55,905 nt of DNA, taken from Ignavibacteria bacterium (GTDB lineage Bacteria > Bacteroidota > Ignavibacteria > Ignavibacteriales > Melioribacteraceae). How positions within the stretch are numbered: position 1 is the first letter of the stretch; each line of letters starts with the position of its first letter. Shown in pieces: positions 52,780-55,905 of this stretch. The stretch is taken from contig WPAE01000026.1 in assembly GCA_009773205.1 (NCBI GenBank), forward strand, positions 1 through 55,905, written 5' to 3'. The position numbers and the translations under genes are program-made. The notes below the pieces were generated by a model, which saw nothing but the letters and a program-made list of their open reading frames with translations, searched no databases and was not told the DNA's origin.

Positions 52780-53200
52780 ATTTCTTCTTTTTGATGTAAT
52801 ACTTTTCGATGTGTTTATAAGCTAAGATACCTACTGCGCCAACTTGTACAGCCCCCAAAATCCTCTGCATCAAACGGTGGTTTCTACCAGCCATATAATT
52901 ATTATAAAGTGGATTTAACAAATTAGTTTTTGCATCAAATGGATTATAAGTATTAAACATTGCTAGCTGCATTCTTGCTTGCATTAATATTGATGCGGTA
53001 TCTGCCGGTAAATGAATAACTTGGTTAAGGTTAATTAACTCATCATCGAAGTATGAATCCGGAAGAAATCTAAGCGGATTAAAGTATGCTGCAAAGTTTA
53101 GAAGCGGTTCTCCAATCTTAGTTGTATCAAGTTTTGCGTTTTGAGCAGACAAAACCGAACACGCAAGCAGTATTAAACTAATTATTTTCTTCATCGTCAT
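52778..53200 (-). CDS. Exported protein of unknown function
   Basis: 140 residues: signal peptide (about 1-19, ends VLSAQ), a polar middle with FNPLRFLPDSYFDDELINL, and a hydrophobic segment near the C-terminus (ILGAVQVGAVGILAYKHI, about 113-130) followed by a lysine-rich tail. It overlaps the upstream gene by 23 bases and should be co-expressed with it. No family recognised. Confidence 0.7.
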   Translation of the reverse strand: MTMKKIISLILLACSVLSAQNAKLDTTKIGEPLLNFAAYFNPLRFLPDSYFDDELINLNQVIHLPADTASILMQARMQLAMFNTYNPFDAKTNLLNPLYNNYMAGRNHRLMQRILGAVQVGAVGILAYKHIEKYYIKKKK

Positions 53201-53699
53201 CTTTAAAATCTTCTTCGCCTAAAACTTCTTCATCTTCAAAATTCAAATCATCTTCGCTCAAATCTGTTAGTTCTTTTTCTTCAACATCATCTTCATCGCT
53301 GTTCTTGCCTTTTTTCACAGAATCTACTTCTGTTGTATAATAAGCTCCGCTTGATTGATAATAACTGCCGCCGGAATAATTATCATCCATTCTATCCATC
53401 ACTTGCCCAAGAATATCTCCGGTTATATCTTCTTTCATTTCCGAAGAGTCAACTTTTTTACCGTCGTCTAATTTATCCATTCCTACATTAGTGCCTCTCC
53501 AAAGATCAGTAACTTCATTCTTATCGAGTTTATCAAGCCGCGCACCTATTTCAGTTTCAATAATTTTTAAGTCGCTCTGATCCCAAGTGGAATCCGAGTA
53601 AAGCTGCTCTTTCATAAAATCCCAAAAAGAACCGCTGGAGCCATCGGGCGAAGGTTTTTTCTTGAGCGAAGCAACAACATCAGTTGCAATTTTATTCAT
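53178..53699 (-). CDS. Acidic protein of unknown function
   Basis: Start at the ATG 53699 (MNKIATDVVASLKKK), 173 residues; the frame is open further upstream but only with poor starts. The C-terminal ~60 residues are strongly acidic with runs of Asp and Glu (SDEDDVEEKEL, DFEDEEVLGEEDF). A low-complexity tyrosine/serine stretch (SGGSYYQSSGAYYTT) precedes it. No signal peptide. Such acidic tails bind metal ions or basic proteins; function not assignable. It overlaps the exported-protein gene downstream. Confidence 0.65.
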   Translation of the reverse strand: MNKIATDVVASLKKKPSPDGSSGSFWDFMKEQLYSDSTWDQSDLKIIETEIGARLDKLDKNEVTDLWRGTNVGMDKLDDGKKVDSSEMKEDITGDILGQVMDRMDDNYSGGSYYQSSGAYYTTEVDSVKKGKNSDEDDVEEKELTDLSEDDLNFEDEEVLGEEDFKDDDEENN

Positions 53700-53882
53700 T
53701 ATAGATGACACAATAACACCTTTATTTTTTACTTGGATAAACTTAGTAATATTTAGCAAAAATCATCAAGTAGATTTTTTTAAGCGCAAAAGTTTCTGCA
53801 AAGAAGTTAAACAATAGTGAAAGAATCTTGCTATTTTTTACACCGTATTAATAAAATTTGTTCTATGATTTTAGAAATAAAC

Positions 53883-53955
53883 GCCCCTGTAGCTCAGTGG
53901 ATTAGAGCGTTGGCCTCCGAAGCCATGTGCGCAGGTTCGAGTCCTGCCAGGGGTA
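53883..53955 (+). tRNA. tRNA-Arg (anticodon CCG)
   Basis: The cloverleaf folds as acceptor GCCCCTG/CAGGGGT (one G-U), D-arm GCTC...GAGC, anticodon stem TTGGC/GCCAT (one mismatch) with loop CTCCGAA giving anticodon CCG, and T-arm GCAGG-TTCGAGT-CCTGC. The discriminator is A; CCA is not encoded. It reads the CGG codon. Confidence 0.93.
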
Positions 53956-54107
53956 CTAATAAAGCAAAAAACAGTTGGCAAAAATCTTTTCTATTCCTAC
54001 TACACTTCGAGAATTACATCCCCCCCGCATCTCTAATTAGTGCCATATTATATCTCCGGTAATTTTTATTGTTTAATGAAGTGTTTGTTGGTCTACTATT
54101 TACTTAT

Positions 54108-54246
54108 GGGCATCTCTAATAACTGTCATTCTGAATCGCTTTAGCCGATGAAGAATCTTCGTTTAGCTTTTAGAAAGAAAAATGGAGATTCTTCGTCGCT
54201 CCGCTCCTCAGAATGACAAGCATTTTTAGTTTTTAGAGGCGCCCTT
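54108..54246. repeat. Family B MITE-like repeat, copy 5
   Basis: Full length, from GGGCATCTCTAATAACTGTC to TTTTTAGAGGCGCCCTT, reversed relative to copies 1 and 3. Its right end is identical in type to the family D ends. Confidence 0.85.
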
Positions 54247-54262
54247 ATACCGGAATAGTATC

Positions 54263-54450
54263 TTAATCCCAAATTTTCCATTAGGAAAATTTGCCATACG
54301 GGCCGACAAGCCCGCCCAACAAGATGGCGGACAAGCCCGCCTGCTGCGGGCAGGCATTAAGTCATTTATAGTAAATAACTTATGTAAGATTTTTAATTTA
54401 TAAAGACAATTAAAATCTTACCATGCTTGTCGGGGTTAACCCCGTCCCGA
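54263..54450. repeat. Family A dispersed repeat, copy 6
   Basis: Begins AATCCCAAATTTTCC, includes two GCCCGCC-type modules around AACAAGATGGCGG, and ends GGGGTTAACCCCGTCCCG. It shares the long GTAAGATTTTTAATT hairpin with copy 5. The following 54451-54979 is AT-rich with no gene or RNA that I can see. Confidence 0.85.
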
Positions 54451-54979
54451 ATTAATTTTGGATGGCTTTTTGTAAGAAGTTGAACTTGATAATTGCGCCA
54501 TGTTTAAGTAGTTTAAAAACAGAAAGATGGTTCCGTTCCAAAAGATAAGACGGGGAACCGAAAAACGGTTATTAGTTCTTAGTAATTATTGAACAGTTTT
54601 TAGGTAGATATAAGTAGTAAGCCAAAATAGATTCATAGTGAAAATATTTTAATCTTTTAAGATCATCGAGTTATTTTGTAAATTAAATTGCAATAGTATC
54701 TCAAACTGAATATTTGAAATAATTGAGAAAAATATACTGGATTATCTGCTCTAATAAAAACATTCAATACTTGTAAACTAAAAGAAATAAACAAATTACT
54801 AGAATTTTAGTTTTAAGAAGCAAAAAACAAACACGATTTTAATTCTTAAATAACTACGAATTTGCAAACTGCAATTCGCCATAATTAATAGTTATATGGC
54901 TAATAGTTGAACTTGAAAATTGGAATAACGATACGTATTTTGTTGTAAGAATATTTACGTATTACTAGAAAGGAATTAT

Positions 54980-55231
54980 ATGAATACCAAACTAACATTA
55001 AAACTCAATAAAAAAACAATTGATCGTGCTAAAAAATATGCTCAAAGAAATAAACAGAGTCTTTCAGTAATGGTTGAAAAATATTTCAATTTGATATCTG
55101 ATAAAGAAAGCATCACGGAAATTGAAATATCACCAAATGTTCTTGAGCTTTCCGGGGTTATCAAGTTACCAGAGCATATTAATATGAAAGAGGTTTATAG
55201 AAATCATATTGAGGCAAAATATTCCAGATGA
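54980..55231 (+). CDS. DUF6364-family antitoxin
   Basis: 83 residues with an N-terminal ribbon-helix-helix-like segment (MNTKLTLKLNKKTIDRAKKY, then KQSLSVMVEKYF), matching the DUF6364 antitoxins that accompany PIN toxins. The C-terminal part (PEHINMKEVYRNHIEAKYSR) would bind the toxin. GGAA precedes the ATG, and the stop overlaps the PIN gene by 4 bases (ATGA). It is probably autoregulating, as is usual for such pairs. Confidence 0.85.
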   Translation: MNTKLTLKLNKKTIDRAKKYAQRNKQSLSVMVEKYFNLISDKESITEIEISPNVLELSGVIKLPEHINMKEVYRNHIEAKYSR

Positions 55232-55560
55232 TAAAACTTTTTGTTGATTCGGATATAATATTAGATTTACTTGCTGAAAGAGAACCACACTATATTCAGG
55301 CAGCTCGATTATTTACGTTAATTAATCAGAATAAAATTATTGCTTACACGTCCCCACTTATTTTCGCAAATCTGCACTACCTTTTAAAGAAACAAACCAC
55401 AAATCTCGTAGCATTAAAGAGCTTAAGAAAACTAAAAACTCTCATAAATATTCTACCAATAGATGAAAGAGTAATAGAACAATCACTTAATTCTGAATTC
55501 AACGATTTTGAAGATGCAATTCAGTATTACACAGCCCGCGTCTTCGACTTGGTCGTTTGA
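55228..55560 (+). CDS. PIN-domain toxin, C-terminally truncated
   Basis: 110 residues. The PIN core has FVDSDIILDLL (first Asp pair, about 5-15), REPHY, and FEDAIQYYTA (Glu/Asp pair near 93-101). A normal PIN toxin continues another 25-30 residues with a T-R-N-x-x-D-F block carrying the last acidic ligand; here the frame turns to RVFDLVV and stops, and no continuation is found downstream. The ribonuclease is therefore probably inactive, or it needs another subunit. The 345 bases after it are G/T-rich and hold nothing I recognise. Confidence 0.8.
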   Translation: MIKLFVDSDIILDLLAEREPHYIQAARLFTLINQNKIIAYTSPLIFANLHYLLKKQTTNLVALKSLRKLKTLINILPIDERVIEQSLNSEFNDFEDAIQYYTARVFDLVV

Positions 55561-55905
55561 TGTAGCAATTGGGTTTAGCATTTCAGAGTAAGTTTGTTGT
55601 TAAAGTTGATTTGTAAAACGTAACTGATTTTAAAACAAATAAAGAAGTTGCCAAAAGCGTCATTGTAGTTATGGGCGGCGCTTTAGTTGCAACGCCGTTA
55701 GTTTACTAAACAAGTTTTGTGTAAGCGGCGGCAGCTTAGTTAGTAAGCTGTTTTGGTTTGGTTGTTCATTTTGTGTTAAGAAGTTGTTTTTACTTTGGCA
55801 GCAAATGTTAGTTTGTTCTCTGGGCAGATAAATTTTCGGGTTTGGTTTGTTAAGGTCGGCAAGCAAGTTTTATCAATGCTTTGGTGGTGGCTTCCAGGTT
55901 TTGTG

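Noticed and set aside
55560-55905. Possible integron attC-like or cassette sequence after the toxin gene (GGCGGCGC...CGCCGTTAG) and a minus-strand frame of 65 codons
   Set aside because: No pair of RYYYAAC/GTTRRRY core sites is found, no integrase is present, and the frame is a low-complexity artefact.
1-55905. CRISPR array
   Set aside because: Repeats are dispersed or short tandems; no regularly spaced direct repeats with unique spacers and no cas genes are present.

Overview
The window is about 56 kb of AT-rich bacterial chromosome. Several things point to the Bacteroidota/Chlorobiota side, and I would guess an Ignavibacteria-like organism: promoter -7 boxes of the TAnnTTTG type, few Shine-Dalgarno sites, a DPP-IV type S9 peptidase, GxxExxY genes and a very high load of short palindromic repeats. 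The lineage is an inference; no rRNA gene is present.

Layout. 0.1-6.1 kb: a lipoprotein with a damaged start, then a tight minus-strand operon (acyl-CoA dehydrogenase, exported YidD-like protein, two paralogous TPR/membrane proteins, ACT-domain protein, UPF0210/PFL protein). 6.5-8.3 kb: rlmN and an exported protein. 8.8-10.4 kb: an IS1634-family insertion sequence between truncated repeats. 10.6-30.2 kb: one long minus-strand purine-type catabolic cluster resembling the E. coli xdh-yge-ssnA locus. It holds two molybdenum hydroxylases (one of two subunits, one of three), a fold-type II PLP enzyme, an allantoinase/hydantoinase-like hydrolase, SsnA, a PreA-like Fe-S reductase, YgeY, YgeW, a threonine-synthase-like PLP enzyme and a MocA-like enzyme. 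Four genes that look like passengers (RAYT transposase, DUF1016 nuclease, an intact and a frameshifted GxxExxY gene) sit in this cluster, all co-directional with it. A divergent MFS transporter and a methyltransferase follow at 30.3-32.3 kb.

32.5-38.7 kb: small genes embedded in repeats (response regulator, thioredoxin), an unusual DNA methyltransferase with a tiny coupled Cys-rich reading frame, an AlaX-like protein and a DPP-IV peptidase. 39.1-41.0 kb: cysE-cysK, preceded by a 28-codon leader ORF ending in five Cys codons and a stop, which looks like a cysteine-sensing attenuator. 41.2-46.9 kb: aromatic amino acid decarboxylase, alpha/beta hydrolase, proS, rsmI, nfu. 47.0-48.6 kb: a BglII-type restriction-modification pair. 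49-53.7 kb: envelope proteins of unknown function, an MFS transporter and a DUF1579 protein. 53.9 kb: tRNA-Arg(CCG). 55.0-55.6 kb: an antitoxin with a C-terminally truncated PIN toxin.

At least four dispersed repeat families (called A-D here) and a GxxExxY-associated element recur across the window. Some copies supply stop codons, C-termini, or probably a -33 promoter box to neighbouring genes. The strongest leads are the poly-Cys leader, the variant purine-type cluster, and the repeat elements that have become parts of genes.
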